The notes under the pieces were generated by a model. It searched no databases. It saw nothing but the letters and a program-made list of their open reading frames with translations, and was not told the origin of the DNA. This document shows positions 32,987-41,409 of a stretch of DNA of 64,000 bases, piece by piece. Both the position numbers and the translations under genes were made by a program. The stretch spans positions 372,001 through 436,000 of the forward strand of contig NZ_JAJLQY010000005.1 of NCBI RefSeq assembly GCF_020991275.1, given 5' to 3'. Position 1 is the stretch's first letter; each line of letters opens with the position of its first letter. This DNA comes from Actinocorallia sp. API 0066. GTDB lineage: Bacteria; Actinomycetota; Actinomycetes; Streptosporangiales; Streptosporangiaceae.

Positions 32987-34084
32987 CTAGCCCAGAGGGT
33001 TGGTGGGCAGTCCGATCTGGCCCGCCTCCATCGAGGTGAGCCCCGGCAGGCCGGGCAGGCCGCCCAGCTTGCCGCCCGCGCCACCCGGGTTCACCGACTT
33101 GGCGGCCGCGCCGATGCCGGTCAGGCTGCCCAGCACCGCCTTCATCAGCGGGTTGTTCGGCCCGAGCAGCATCGAGGCGGGGGTGCCGAGCGCGACGGGG
33201 TCGCCGTCGGCCCGCAGCGCCGAGGCCGGGACGGGCGACGACAGGTCGGCGTCCCGGTCGGGGAGCCGTCCGCCCGCGGTGCGGCCGAGCGGCGACAGGG
33301 TGCCGGTGAGCTGGCCGAGGATGTCCTTGTTCGTCCCGGATCCGGTGACCTGGCCGATGAGGTCGCCGCCACCCTTCACCGGGACACCGCCCTTGATCGC
33401 GGGCTTGGGCTTGCCGCCGCCACCGCCGCCGCCGGTGGCGCCGCCGAGCAGGTCGCCGAGCGGGTTCTTGCCGCCGAGCACCCCGTTGAGGAGGCTGCCG
33501 ACCGGGTCGGCGGGCGCGGGCACCCGGGCCGCCGAGCAGCGCGAGACGGCGAAGTCGGTGGCCTGGCCGCCCGCGTCCACGTGCCGCAGGCCGACGACCT
33601 CGCCGCCGAGCGCGTCGGCCGTCTGGTGGTTGAGGATCGCGTAGGCGCCGTTCTTCAACGGGATCCGGGTGCCCGCGGCGGGCGTCTCGGGCAGCCGTCG
33701 CCCGGCCGCCGTCCCGTGCACGACGGCGCCGCCCGTCAGCGTCCCGTCCGGCGCGGCGGCGCAGCGGCTGCCGAGGTTGGTGAGGTTGAGCGCGTCGGGC
33801 TTGGCGGACACGCCGGACAGCAGCGCCGTCACCTGCTGCGTGCTGTTGCTGAGCTGCTGCACCACCGCGAGGCCCCGGGCGACGTCCATGCCCTCCTTGC
33901 GGACCTCGACGCCCTCGACGAGCTGGACGACGGGCCGTGCCTGGTTCGCGACGAGCCCGGTGCCCTGCGCGAGGATCGCGGCGGGCTCCAACTCGCGTTC
34001 CGCGGCCGTGGCCGGCGCGCCCACAAGGGCGAGCACCGGCGCGAACGCACTGGCACAGACCAGGGCCTTCGTCGAGTTCTTCAT
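32987..34084 (-). CDS. Secreted glycine-rich protein, unknown
   Basis: A 365-residue protein with a clear signal peptide (1-28, ending APATAAE). The N-terminal half (about 30-200) contains two cysteines (LGSRCAAAP; VSRCSAAR) and looks folded. The second half is low in complexity, with GLLGG/LGG turns, a run of eight glycines and repeated GxLxGLPGLPGL. This resembles secreted structural proteins of filamentous actinomycetes; I recognise no named family. It is convergent with IclR and alone on its strand. Confidence 0.7.
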   Translation of the reverse strand: MKNSTKALVCASAFAPVLALVGAPATAAERELEPAAILAQGTGLVANQARPVVQLVEGVEVRKEGMDVARGLAVVQQLSNSTQQVTALLSGVSAKPDALNLTNLGSRCAAAPDGTLTGGAVVHGTAAGRRLPETPAAGTRIPLKNGAYAILNHQTADALGGEVVGLRHVDAGGQATDFAVSRCSAARVPAPADPVGSLLNGVLGGKNPLGDLLGGATGGGGGGGKPKPAIKGGVPVKGGGDLIGQVTGSGTNKDILGQLTGTLSPLGRTAGGRLPDRDADLSSPVPASALRADGDPVALGTPASMLLGPNNPLMKAVLGSLTGIGAAAKSVNPGGAGGKLGGLPGLPGLTSMEAGQIGLPTNPLG

Positions 34085-34413
34085 TTCCCCATCCCCCTGC
34101 GGACTCGTGAGACCGCCCCTTTCGACGGCACCGTCGGGCGAGGACGTTAGTACAGGTCAGCGGGTCGGGAAAGGGAAACCACGCGTTCCTTGAACAGGAA
34201 GTGAAGCGTTTCAGAATTCCCCGGGAAACGGATTTCCGGTGTTTTCCCCCAGCCCTTTCCACGGCCATTTCCGGGGATGTCGGGCGGCGGCGGCCGGTGC
34301 CGGAGCCCCGTGGGGGGTGGCGCCGGAGGGCCTGGGGAGGCCAAGCTCTTACCTATCCTTGAGCGGGGGCATGCCCGACCATGACCCGTGACGATCCCCG
34401 GAGGACCAGGCAA

Positions 34414-35115
34414 GTGGCTACCAAGAGCAAGGCGGGCGGCAGCGCGAAGGAACGCGTCGCCGCGATGCGCGCCGCCGAGAAGCGGCGGGAGCGCGTCCGC
34501 TGGATCATCACCTTCGCGGTGGTGCTCGTCATCGTCGGCGCCCTCGGCGGCGGGGCCTTCTGGGCGATCAACAAGGACCAGAAGGAGCAGGAGGCGCGGG
34601 CCGCCAAGGCCAACCAGGCGCGGGTCGAGGCGGGCCCGCCGTGGGCGCTGCCCGCCGACCCGGTGAAGCGCGCCAAGGAACTCGGCCTCGACGTGAAGCT
34701 CGGCATGGAGGGCCAGGCCCGGCACGTGCACGCGCACCTGTCGCTGTTCGTCAACGGCGAGCAGGTCCAGATCCCGGCGAACCTCGGCATCGACGCCGCG
34801 GGCAACATCGCCGAACTCCACACGCACGACACCCGCGGTGTTCTGCACGTCGAGTCGTTCAGCCCCGACAAGGTCTTCACCCTCCAGCAGGTCTTCGACA
34901 TCTGGGAGATCCCCCTCTCCAAGACCCAGATCGGCCAGTTCAAGACCGACGCCACCCACACCCTCAAGTTCTACGTGGACGGCAAGGAAGTCACCGACGA
35001 CCCGTCCAAGATCACCCTCGAAGCCCACCGGGAGATCGGCATCGTCTTCGGCGACGAAACCGCCAACAGCAAGGTCGAAGTCCCCGCCAAGTTCGAATTC
35101 GAAGAAGGCGAATAG
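34414..35115 (+). CDS. Single-pass membrane protein with His-rich extracellular domain
   Basis: About 233 residues. A basic N-terminus (AKERVAAMRAAEKRRERVRW) precedes one membrane helix (about residues 31-52, IITFAVVLVIVGALGGGAFW). The extracellular domain carries closely spaced histidines (RHVHAHLSLFVNGEQVQIPA; ELHTHDTRGVLHVES) that look like a metal site. Similar proteins occur widely in actinobacteria without known function, as far as I recall. GTG 34414 has GGAGG 9 bases upstream; ATG 34381 is an alternative 11 codons longer. It stands alone. Confidence 0.75.
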   Translation: MATKSKAGGSAKERVAAMRAAEKRRERVRWIITFAVVLVIVGALGGGAFWAINKDQKEQEARAAKANQARVEAGPPWALPADPVKRAKELGLDVKLGMEGQARHVHAHLSLFVNGEQVQIPANLGIDAAGNIAELHTHDTRGVLHVESFSPDKVFTLQQVFDIWEIPLSKTQIGQFKTDATHTLKFYVDGKEVTDDPSKITLEAHREIGIVFGDETANSKVEVPAKFEFEEGE

Positions 35116-35131
35116 CCCTTACTTCTTTTCG

Positions 35132-35160
35132 GGCCCGGCCGCTCTCGGAGCGGCCGGGCC
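35132..35160. terminator. Hairpin between convergent genes
   Basis: A perfect 13-bp stem (35132-35144 with 35148-35160) with a 3-base TCG loop follows the membrane protein stop codon by 16 bases. Confidence 0.65.
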
Positions 35161-35177
35161 CTGCCCGTCCCAGCGGG

Positions 35178-35513
35178 CTAGGCGGCGCGGTGCCCGGAGG
35201 CTTTGAGAAGCCGGTCGAGCGCGTCCCGCATCTCCACGACCTGCGCGGGCGTCAACATGGCGGGCCCCCTCTCCGGAAGCCCCCAGTAGGGGGTCTCGAT
35301 CGTGAGGCTGAACGCGTCGTCCCCCGAGTCCCCGACGACGCATTCGAGCACCACCTCAAGCGACCCGCCCCCGGGCGACCCGGCCGACAACCCGGCCACC
35401 GGCCCGAAGTGCGGCTCGTCGGCGGGGTGCGGCTCCCCACACCAGGACGGACACCCGGACGCCAACTCAACCGACGACTCGAACTCCTCGAAGGACGGCG
35501 GAACGGTGGACAT
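35178..35513 (-). CDS. DUF6907-like small protein
   Basis: A 111-residue protein with the motif CPSWCGEPHPADEPHF near its N-terminus. It matches a common actinobacterial family annotated DUF6907, which I recall as often encoded next to XRE/DUF397 modules. The CxxxC-H-H arrangement suggests a small metal site. The remainder is a beta-strand segment (SLEVVLECVVGDSGDDAFSL) and a C-terminal helix (PAQVVEMRDALDRLLKA). It diverges from the first XRE gene. Function unknown. Confidence 0.7.
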   Translation of the reverse strand: MSTVPPSFEEFESSVELASGCPSWCGEPHPADEPHFGPVAGLSAGSPGGGSLEVVLECVVGDSGDDAFSLTIETPYWGLPERGPAMLTPAQVVEMRDALDRLLKASGHRAA

Positions 35514-35735
35514 GGCATCTTTCCTCTCGGATCAGCGCCGACCGGCCCTCAGAACCGGACGACGGAAGGTTTCATACCGCGATTTGCGCGATTTCTGAGA
35601 CCAGCCTCTACGAGCCCGGATACGGTCGGCAATGAACTGGTGACACCTCCGGCTGCCCCCGCAGTGACGATCCATCACCCACGGGCCGCCGAATATCACC
35701 CACCCGCCATGGTTGATACGGAGGCCGACCCTCTG

Positions 35736-36563
35736 ATGCCTCGCCACAACAGCAGGAAACCCGGCTCGCTCCGCGCCTACTTCGGCGCGAAGCTCCGCAG
35801 ACAGCGTGAGGCGCGCCGGTTCTCCCTCGAACGCCTCGCAGAAGAAATGGGCTACTCAGCCCAATGGCTCCACAAGATGGAGGCAACGGACAAATCCATC
35901 TCGGAGAAGTTCGCCGAAGACTGCGCCACCTACTTCAAGGACCCCGAGTTCATCGAACTCCGCGAGGACATCATCCGAGCCGGAAGACTTGTCAACTTCT
36001 CCCAAGGATTCTCGGAGTACCTTGTCCGGGAGGAAGTCGCCGCATCGGTCCGGGAGTTCTCACCCCAGGTCATTCCCGGCCTACTGCAAACCGAGAACTA
36101 CGCCCGTGCCTTGATGGTGGCCGCAGGTCATACTCCTGACGTCCTGGAGGAACGCATCGCGACCCGTGTGGATCGCCAGCGCATCCTCACCAAGGTCCCG
36201 TACACCGAGTTCCAGTTCATCATCCACGAGGCTGCGCTGATCACCCCGGTGGGCGGTTCCCAAGTCATGCGGGAACAGATCGAACAGATCATCGAAATCG
36301 CCGACAGGCCCAACGTCCGGATCTGGGTACTACCCTTTTCCTCGGTGACTTACGCGGCACTTGACGGCATATTCGCCCTCCTGGGGTTCGAGGATGGCTC
36401 AGGGCTCATGTACGTCGAACCGCCTGAGCTATCTCAGGTAATAGAAGATCCAGAAATAGTCGCACGAGGCGATACACGATTCGGAATCCTTGCAGGCGAG
36501 GCGCTACCGCACGCAGCGTCCCTCGACCTGATCAAGAAACACCTGAAGGAGTACCTACAATGA
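35736..36563 (+). CDS. XRE/DUF5753 (Scr1/WhiJ-type) regulator, copy 1
   Basis: A 275-residue protein. The helix-turn-helix covers residues 10-70 (FGAKLRRQREARRFSLERLA; GYSAQWLHKMEATDKSI). It is followed by the DUF5753 domain (IPGLLQTENYARALMVAAGH; EFQFIIHEAALITPVGGSQV; RPNVRIWVLPFSSVTYAALD). Such proteins pair with small DUF397 proteins; the Streptomyces WhiJ group affects development, and some pairs behave like toxin-antitoxin systems. The DUF397 gene starts within its stop codon (ATGA). ATG 35736 follows GGAGG by 11 bases. The base composition is less GC-rich than neighbours, which hints at separate transfer. Confidence 0.9.
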   Translation: MPRHNSRKPGSLRAYFGAKLRRQREARRFSLERLAEEMGYSAQWLHKMEATDKSISEKFAEDCATYFKDPEFIELREDIIRAGRLVNFSQGFSEYLVREEVAASVREFSPQVIPGLLQTENYARALMVAAGHTPDVLEERIATRVDRQRILTKVPYTEFQFIIHEAALITPVGGSQVMREQIEQIIEIADRPNVRIWVLPFSSVTYAALDGIFALLGFEDGSGLMYVEPPELSQVIEDPEIVARGDTRFGILAGEALPHAASLDLIKKHLKEYLQ

Positions 36564-36763
36564 AGCTGGATGTGTCCACAGCCCAGTGGCGCAAAAGCAG
36601 TCACAGCAGCGGCCAGGGCGAACTGTGCGTCGAGGTAGCCCCCCTCCCCACAGTCATCGCCATCCGTGACTCCAAGCACCCCAACGGCCACGTCCACGCC
36701 TTCCCCCGCGCCGCCTTCCGCGCCCTCACCCAGTCCCTCCGCTCCCCCCACCCCACCCCCTGA
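36560..36763 (+). CDS. DUF397 small protein, copy 1
   Basis: A 67-residue DUF397 protein with the family core WRKSSHSSGQGELCVEVA and IAIRDSKHPNGHVHAFPRAA. The start overlaps the stop of the XRE partner (ATGA), so translation is coupled. The family is generally thought to bind or antagonise its XRE partner. Confidence 0.88.
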   Translation: MKLDVSTAQWRKSSHSSGQGELCVEVAPLPTVIAIRDSKHPNGHVHAFPRAAFRALTQSLRSPHPTP

Positions 36764-36782
36764 CCCCAGCCCCGCCCCACCC

Positions 36783-36805
36783 AGCCCTCGCCAACCGCGA
36801 GGGCT
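36783..36805 (+). terminator. Hairpin after first XRE/DUF397 pair
   Basis: A 9-bp stem (36783-36791 with 36797-36805) with a 5-base loop lies 20 bases after the DUF397 stop codon and has no T tract. Confidence 0.45.
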
Positions 36806-36834
36806 GCCCCCATGGGCGGCCCCGGTCTTGACGG

Positions 36835-36951
36835 ATGGCGGCGGTCGATTCACTGAAGCCCGATGAGGGGCATCTCTGGTTCCCCGACGACCTGATGGAG
36901 GAGTTCGTCCGGCGGTACGCGAAGGAGCGCTATGGAGTCGATCTCGGCTGA
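36835..36951 (+). CDS. Possible 38-residue protein coupled to DUF6879 gene
   Basis: An ATG-started frame of 38 codons, acidic then amphipathic (SLKPDEGHLWFPDDLMEEFV, ending YGVDLG), overlaps the start of the DUF6879 gene by 20 bases. There is no strong ribosome site. It could be a genuine small protein or a leader that couples translation. I do not recognise it. Confidence 0.35.
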   Translation: MAAVDSLKPDEGHLWFPDDLMEEFVRRYAKERYGVDLG

Positions 36952-37465
36952 CGACCGCGACGAGCTGCTCAGGACGTTCAGGGAAGAGGCCCTCCACCTG
37001 GAACTGCGCGACGTCTACGCCACGAACGGCGGCGAGGTCGACAAGTTCGCCGCCTGGAAGGCCGGTGAACCGTGGGACGAGGCCGATTACCGTGCCTGGA
37101 TGAGGCCCTGGTGCGACAGGATCCGCGCGGACACGGCCAACGGAAAGACCTACCGCACCGCAAAGGTGGTCTCCGAACCGCTCTCGGATTACCACCGCTG
37201 GGGATATCCGCTGGCCGGAATGCTGCACGAGGCCGGGCAACAGGTGCGGTTCGTCCCGCGACGCCTCCTGTCCGCCGTCGCCCTGCCGGGAAACGACTTC
37301 TGGCTACTCGACCGGACAACCGCCACCTTCAACGTCTTCTCACCCGAACACGAGGTATGTGACCGGCAACTCTCCACCGACCCCGACGTCATCGAGTTCT
37401 GCCTCACCTCTTTTGAGGCCGTCTGGAAACTCGGCGTCCCACAGCCCGAGTACCACCCGGACTGA
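36932..37465 (+). CDS. DUF6879 family protein
   Basis: A 177-residue cytosolic protein. It begins with an acidic helix (LLRTFREEALHLELRDVYAT). The family core follows: TAKVVSEPLSDYHRWGYPLA; VRFVPRRLLSAVALPGNDFW; LLDRTTATFNVF. DUF6879 proteins accompany XRE/DUF5753 regulators in streptomycetes and relatives. The next gene, an XRE regulator, starts 12 bases downstream, so the two form an operon. Biochemical function is unknown. Confidence 0.82.
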   Translation: MESISADDRDELLRTFREEALHLELRDVYATNGGEVDKFAAWKAGEPWDEADYRAWMRPWCDRIRADTANGKTYRTAKVVSEPLSDYHRWGYPLAGMLHEAGQQVRFVPRRLLSAVALPGNDFWLLDRTTATFNVFSPEHEVCDRQLSTDPDVIEFCLTSFEAVWKLGVPQPEYHPD

Positions 37466-37477
37466 GCACGATCCACT

Positions 37478-38338
37478 GTGTCCACCCGTGCGGCCGAGGC
37501 CAAGAAGGACTTCGGGCAACGCCTCAGGAACCTCCGGATTCAGGCCGGGCTGACGGGGCTGGAGCTGAGCGGCCGAACCGGGCTGTCCAACTCCAAGATC
37601 TCCAGAATCGAAAGCGGCACCTACGGCATCAGGAACTCGGAGATCGAGGCGTGGTGCCGTGCCTGCGGCGCCGAAGACCAGATCGACGACCTGAAGAACG
37701 CTCGGCTGGAGGTCGAGCGGATGTGGGTGGAGTGGCGCGAGGAGCTTCGAGCTGGCCAAAGGCTTCTCCACCAGCGCGAGGACCGTCTTTACGACGGGAC
37801 GAAGCTACTCGCCGTCTACGAGTCGAAATGCGTCCCCGGCATCCTGCAGACCCACGACTACGTCTACGCGCTGTTCCGGACAGCCGAGGCCATGTACGGG
37901 CTTCCCGAGAGCGAGGCCAGGGCCGCCGCCGAGGCCCGTTTGCCAAAACAGAGGCTCGTGACATCGGGCTCGTCACGGAACACCTACCACTTCGTCATCG
38001 AGTCCTGGGTCCTCGACCTCACTTTCGGCGCCCCCGAGGTCCTCGCCGAACAGCTCACGTTCCTTCTCGGCGTCACCACGCTGCCCAACGTCGCACTCGG
38101 CGTCATCCCCGCCGGACCCCCGCGAACCGTGCCACCGGGAGAGCCCTTCTACCTTTTCGACGGCCTGATGGTCCGCTCGCCCATGTGGTCCGGCGGCTTC
38201 AGAACCAGCCGCCCCGAAGAACTGAACACCTTCAAAAAAGCCTTCACCCTCCTCTCCGACATGGCCGTCTACGGAGACGCCGCGCGAGCCCTGATCGAAG
38301 CCGCGCGAGCCCGAGCACAAACAAGTGAAAACCCATAG
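37478..38338 (+). CDS. XRE/DUF5753 regulator, copy 2
   Basis: A 286-residue regulator. The helix-turn-helix is FGQRLRNLRIQAGLTGLELS followed by TGLSNSKISRIESGTYGIRN. DUF5753 follows (YESKCVPGILQTHDYVYALF; FVIESWVLDLTFGAPEVLAE; LPNVALGVIPAGPPRTVPPG). GTG 37478 is the start. It is organised like copy 1 but sits behind a DUF6879 gene. A DUF397 gene follows after 77 bases. The product differs clearly from copy 1, so this is not a recent duplicate of it. Confidence 0.9.
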   Translation: MSTRAAEAKKDFGQRLRNLRIQAGLTGLELSGRTGLSNSKISRIESGTYGIRNSEIEAWCRACGAEDQIDDLKNARLEVERMWVEWREELRAGQRLLHQREDRLYDGTKLLAVYESKCVPGILQTHDYVYALFRTAEAMYGLPESEARAAAEARLPKQRLVTSGSSRNTYHFVIESWVLDLTFGAPEVLAEQLTFLLGVTTLPNVALGVIPAGPPRTVPPGEPFYLFDGLMVRSPMWSGGFRTSRPEELNTFKKAFTLLSDMAVYGDAARALIEAARARAQTSENP

Positions 38339-38415
38339 GAGCGTCCGCCGCCCCTCGCCTACTTTCGGTCCTAAGGCCGCGCGAACCCGCGCGGGAAGGC
38401 TTCTGAGGAGGAGCC

Positions 38416-38628
38416 ATGAAGGACGACCTGTACGGAATCGACATCAGCGGGGCGGCGTGGACGACGCCGTGTGCCGGAAACGTCGGAACCGAGAGCGACG
38501 AGGAGGAGAGCTGCATGGAGTTCACCCGCTTCCCCGGCGGCATCGCCATCCGCGACTCCAAGCAGCCGGGCATGACCCCGATGCGCTTCAGCGACGCCGA
38601 GCTGAGCGCGTTCCTCGGTTCCGTCTGA
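38416..38628 (+). CDS. DUF397 small protein, copy 2
   Basis: A 70-residue DUF397 protein with an unusual N-terminus (MKDDLYGIDISGAAWTTPCA) followed by the family ending (CMEFTRFPGGIAIRDSKQP; FSDAELSAFLGSV). A GAGGAGG ribosome site precedes ATG. Its first ~70 bases are nearly identical to the truncated copy at 40806, marking a recent duplication. Confidence 0.85.
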   Translation: MKDDLYGIDISGAAWTTPCAGNVGTESDEEESCMEFTRFPGGIAIRDSKQPGMTPMRFSDAELSAFLGSV

Positions 38629-38665
38629 CCCGTATTCGTTCTCGACCTCTGGCAGGCTCAGCGAT

Positions 38666-39493
38666 ATGACGAAGGTTCGGTGGCAGGGGCTGCCTCGCGA
38701 GGTTCGGGACGCCGTTCAGCGGGAGGTGGGTGACGTGACGGAGGTGGAGGCGGTCTCGGAGGGGCTGAACTCCGACCTCACCGTCACGGTGGAGGCCGGG
38801 GTCGGCAGGCTGTTCGTCAAAGGCGCGAAGCTCGACGACGACCTCAAGGCCAGGCAACTGCGGCGGGAGATCGTGATCAACCAGCACGTCACCCACCTCT
38901 CACCAGAGATCCGGCTTCAGGTAGAAGAAGCCGGATGGCTGATCGTCGGGTTCGACCACGTCGAAGGACGGCGGGCCGACTACTCACCGCTCTCACCGGA
39001 CATCCCCCTCGTGCTCGACCTGCTGGACAGACTCAGCGAAACCCCCTGCCCCACGATCCCGCTTCGGGAGATGGACCTTTCGGCCCATGCCCGGCCGGAG
39101 GACGCGCATCGGTTCGGCGGCGGGGCGCTGGCGCACACCGACCTCAACCCCGGCAACGTCCGCGTCGCGCCGGACGGCCGCGCCTATCTGCTCGACTGGG
39201 CGCGCTACAAACGCGGCGCGCCGTGGTGGGACGCGACGGCCTTCGCGCAGTGCCTCATGACCTGCGGACACACCCCTTACGACGCGGAAAGCATCCTGGC
39301 CGAGCTCCCCGTCTGGAAAACCCTCGGGCTGGGCGACCTTGACGCGGTCGCCCATTACCAGAGCACCGCCCGCTCGAAATGGAAACCGAGACTCGACGCC
39401 TGGACCAACGCCTCCGTCGCCGCCGCCCGCCGCTGGCACGACCACCACCTCACCCAAAACCCAGAACCCCCCACCCGAACACGACACTTCTGA
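38666..39493 (+). CDS. Aminoglycoside-phosphotransferase-like kinase
   Basis: A 275-residue protein-kinase-like fold phosphotransferase. The N-lobe has VEAVSEGLNSDLTVTVEAGV and the Lys in LFVKGAKL. The catalytic loop is HTDLNPGNV (H-x-D-x4-N) and the metal Asp is in LLDWARYKRG. Such proteins phosphorylate drugs, nucleosides or other small molecules. The divergent substrate lobe (LMTCGHTPYDAESILAELPV) does not identify a target. It lies 37 bases after DUF397 copy 2 and inside the array of XRE/DUF397 modules, a common actinobacterial arrangement of unknown meaning. Confidence 0.8.
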   Translation: MTKVRWQGLPREVRDAVQREVGDVTEVEAVSEGLNSDLTVTVEAGVGRLFVKGAKLDDDLKARQLRREIVINQHVTHLSPEIRLQVEEAGWLIVGFDHVEGRRADYSPLSPDIPLVLDLLDRLSETPCPTIPLREMDLSAHARPEDAHRFGGGALAHTDLNPGNVRVAPDGRAYLLDWARYKRGAPWWDATAFAQCLMTCGHTPYDAESILAELPVWKTLGLGDLDAVAHYQSTARSKWKPRLDAWTNASVAAARRWHDHHLTQNPEPPTRTRHF

Positions 39494-39585
39494 CATGGCC
39501 GTGCCCGGCCATGCCGGTTTGCGGGACGGCGACGCTCGGCACACTCCATGCATAGCCCTGCATTCGGCTGACCTGGGAGGTCGTT

Positions 39586-39666
39586 GTGGCTCTCACGTTC
39601 ATCGGGACGGACCCCGACAGCGGTCAAGGGCACTCGCCCACGTGCTCCGGATTCCTGCGAGGATGA
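39586..39666 (+). pseudogene. Remnant of MALTFIGTDPDSG-type small protein
   Basis: GTG 39586 has an excellent ribosome site (GGGAGG) and encodes ALTFIGTDPDSGQGHSPT, the N-terminus of a small protein family I recall beside DUF6879/XRE genes. After 18 residues the frame breaks and stops at 39664-39666. The family's later block (IPARMIPVLRRAIEEL) appears immediately afterwards in another frame. An internal deletion of perhaps 35-45 codons therefore joined the two ends out of frame. The stop overlaps the next ATG (ATGA). Confidence 0.5.
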
Positions 39667-40709
39667 TCCCGGTGCTGCGTCGGGCGATCGAGGAGCTGGA
39701 ATGCGGCGAGGAGGTCCGCTGGCTGTCCCGCGACCAGGCGACCGATCTGCGGCTGCCCGGGAACGACCTGTGGATGGTCGACTCGCGGCAGATCATGTTC
39801 AACGTGTTCGACGGCGACGGACGGCCGAAGGCATCCCAGATCAGCGACGACCCCGCGCCCCGTCCATCGCCGAACTCCGGGGTGCAGCAGGCCCGTCAGG
39901 CTCTGGCCGATCGGCTTCGTGACCTGCGTGTCCGGGCGGGCCTCACCGCCACCGGCCTGGCCCGAGCGGCCGGCTGGCATCAGACCAAGGTGTCGAAGCT
40001 GGAACACACCATCACGTCGCCCTCCGTCGAGGACCTCCGCGTGTGGTGTCGGCTGTGCGACGCCGAGGACGAGGTCGAGGATCTGACAGCGGTCGCCCTG
40101 ACCGTGTCGTCGGCCTACGCGGACTGGAAGCGTAGACAGCGCAACGGGCTACGCCAGGTTCAGGAGTCCTATCTCCCGTTGTGGGAGCGGACCACACGCT
40201 TCCGCCTCTACGAACCCGCCATCGTGCCCGGACTGTTCCAGGCGCCCGCGTACGCCGAGGCCGTCCTGCGATCGGTGATCTCTTTCAACCGCATCCCTGA
40301 CGACCTGGACGAGGCGGTTGAAGCGCGGATGTATCGCCGCAAGGTCCTGGAAGACCGGCACAGAACCTTCGCCGTCATCATCGAGGAACAGGCTCTGCGC
40401 ACCCGCTACGGCGGAGCGGCGGCGATGGCGACGCAGCTGAGTCACCTCCTGACAGTGATGACCCGCCCGAACGTCTCACTCGGTGTCATCCCCTCAGCCG
40501 CTCCCCGCGACGCGATATGGCCGCTCAACGGTTTTTGGATCTACGACGCCGAGCGCGTCATCACCGAACTGCTGACCGCCGAGGTGACGATCACCCAACC
40601 CTCGGAGATAGCCGTCTACGAACGAGCCTTCGCCGTCCTCACCGCCTCCGCCGTCCACGGCACCCAGGCCCGCGCCCTGATCCAGGCCGCACTCCAAGAC
40701 CTCCGCTGA
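39663..40709 (+). CDS. XRE/DUF5753 regulator, copy 3, fused to a DUF6879 remnant
   Basis: A 348-residue fusion. Residues 1-15 derive from the end of the small MALTFIG-type protein. Residues 16-60 (EEVRWLSRDQATDLRLPGND, then LWMVDSRQIMFNVFDGDG) are the C-terminal third of a DUF6879 protein. The XRE domain follows (LADRLRDLRVRAGLTATGLA; GWHQTKVSKLEHTITSPSVE) and then DUF5753 (YEPAIVPGLFQAPAYAEAVL; RPNVSLGVIPSAAPRDAIWP). Deletions have collapsed a small protein-DUF6879-XRE operon into one frame. A start further upstream (39495) is possible but lacks a ribosome site. The HTH domain itself is intact, so the protein may still function. Confidence 0.7.
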   Translation: MIPVLRRAIEELECGEEVRWLSRDQATDLRLPGNDLWMVDSRQIMFNVFDGDGRPKASQISDDPAPRPSPNSGVQQARQALADRLRDLRVRAGLTATGLARAAGWHQTKVSKLEHTITSPSVEDLRVWCRLCDAEDEVEDLTAVALTVSSAYADWKRRQRNGLRQVQESYLPLWERTTRFRLYEPAIVPGLFQAPAYAEAVLRSVISFNRIPDDLDEAVEARMYRRKVLEDRHRTFAVIIEEQALRTRYGGAAAMATQLSHLLTVMTRPNVSLGVIPSAAPRDAIWPLNGFWIYDAERVITELLTAEVTITQPSEIAVYERAFAVLTASAVHGTQARALIQAALQDLR

Positions 40710-40805
40710 TGTTCCTGCATATCTCTGCATAACGCTGTCCCATCACCACGCACAAACCCGAAGCTGACGTAGACGGTTACCCCCTTCCTCCCCAAGGAGA
40801 AGGCC

Positions 40806-41054
40806 ATGAAGGACGACCTGTACGGAATCGACATCAGCGGGGCTGCGTGGACCACGCCGTGCGCCGGAAACGCCGGTGGCGACGCCCCCGAGACTTGCAT
40901 CGAGTTCACCCGAATGGGGCTGGGAGTGGGGTGGGTCAGGCTTCGGCGAAGTCGGAGTGGACGGTTTCGACGGCGGCTACGGCGCCTCGGAACGCCTCGC
41001 GGGGGGTTGCCGTCGCCTTCAGTAGGTCGCCCAGGAAACCGACCGCGGTTTTGA
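40806..41054 (+). pseudogene. Truncated DUF397 copy 3
   Basis: The first ~43 codons repeat DUF397 copy 2 (MKDDLYGIDISGAAWTTPCA; CIEFTR), with about four differences in the first 71 bases. After CIEFTR the family ending (xxIAIRDSKxP) is missing and the frame runs antisense through the neighbouring gene to 41054. A good AAGGAGAAGG ribosome site remains. This is a recent duplicate that lost its C-terminal half when joined to the following sequence. Confidence 0.7.
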
Positions 41055-41409
41055 GGAGGTCGTCGCCGACGTCCACGGGGGCCCACTTGTCGATCAGCAG
41101 ATCGCTTGCCAGCGCCAGTACCGCCTTCTGGTGGCGGAACAGGGCGTCCACGTAGTCCTTGAGTTCTTCGGCCGAGCCGAAGGTGACATCGGCGGCGGCA
41201 TCCGCCTCGGCGGGCGACAGGACACGGTACGCCCACACCGTCGTGCGGGCCGACGCCACGTCGATCGAGGTGAACAGCACGACCTGACCCCCCAGCCGGA
41301 ACGTGCCGACCTGCGGAACCTCGTACTCCTGCCACACCTCAAGATCACCCGAACCGGCCCGAGGAGCCCACGGCAACCGACCACGCTGCACCATCTCGTC
41401 ATGATTCAC
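40936..41409 (-). CDS. Hypothetical protein, second gene of bicistron
   Basis: About 157 residues, acidic, without signal or membrane helix. It has a central beta-rich part (VPQVGTFRLGGQVVLFTSID) and helical C-terminal half (ADVTFGSAEELKDYVDALFR; TAVGFLGDLLKATATPREAF). GTG 41409 overlaps the stop of the upstream gene (GTGA) and has GGAGG 9 bases before it, so translation is coupled. No family is recognised. It may be the partner of the upstream protein. Confidence 0.6.
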   Translation of the reverse strand: MNHDEMVQRGRLPWAPRAGSGDLEVWQEYEVPQVGTFRLGGQVVLFTSIDVASARTTVWAYRVLSPAEADAAADVTFGSAEELKDYVDALFRHQKAVLALASDLLIDKWAPVDVGDDLLKTAVGFLGDLLKATATPREAFRGAVAAVETVHSDFAEA

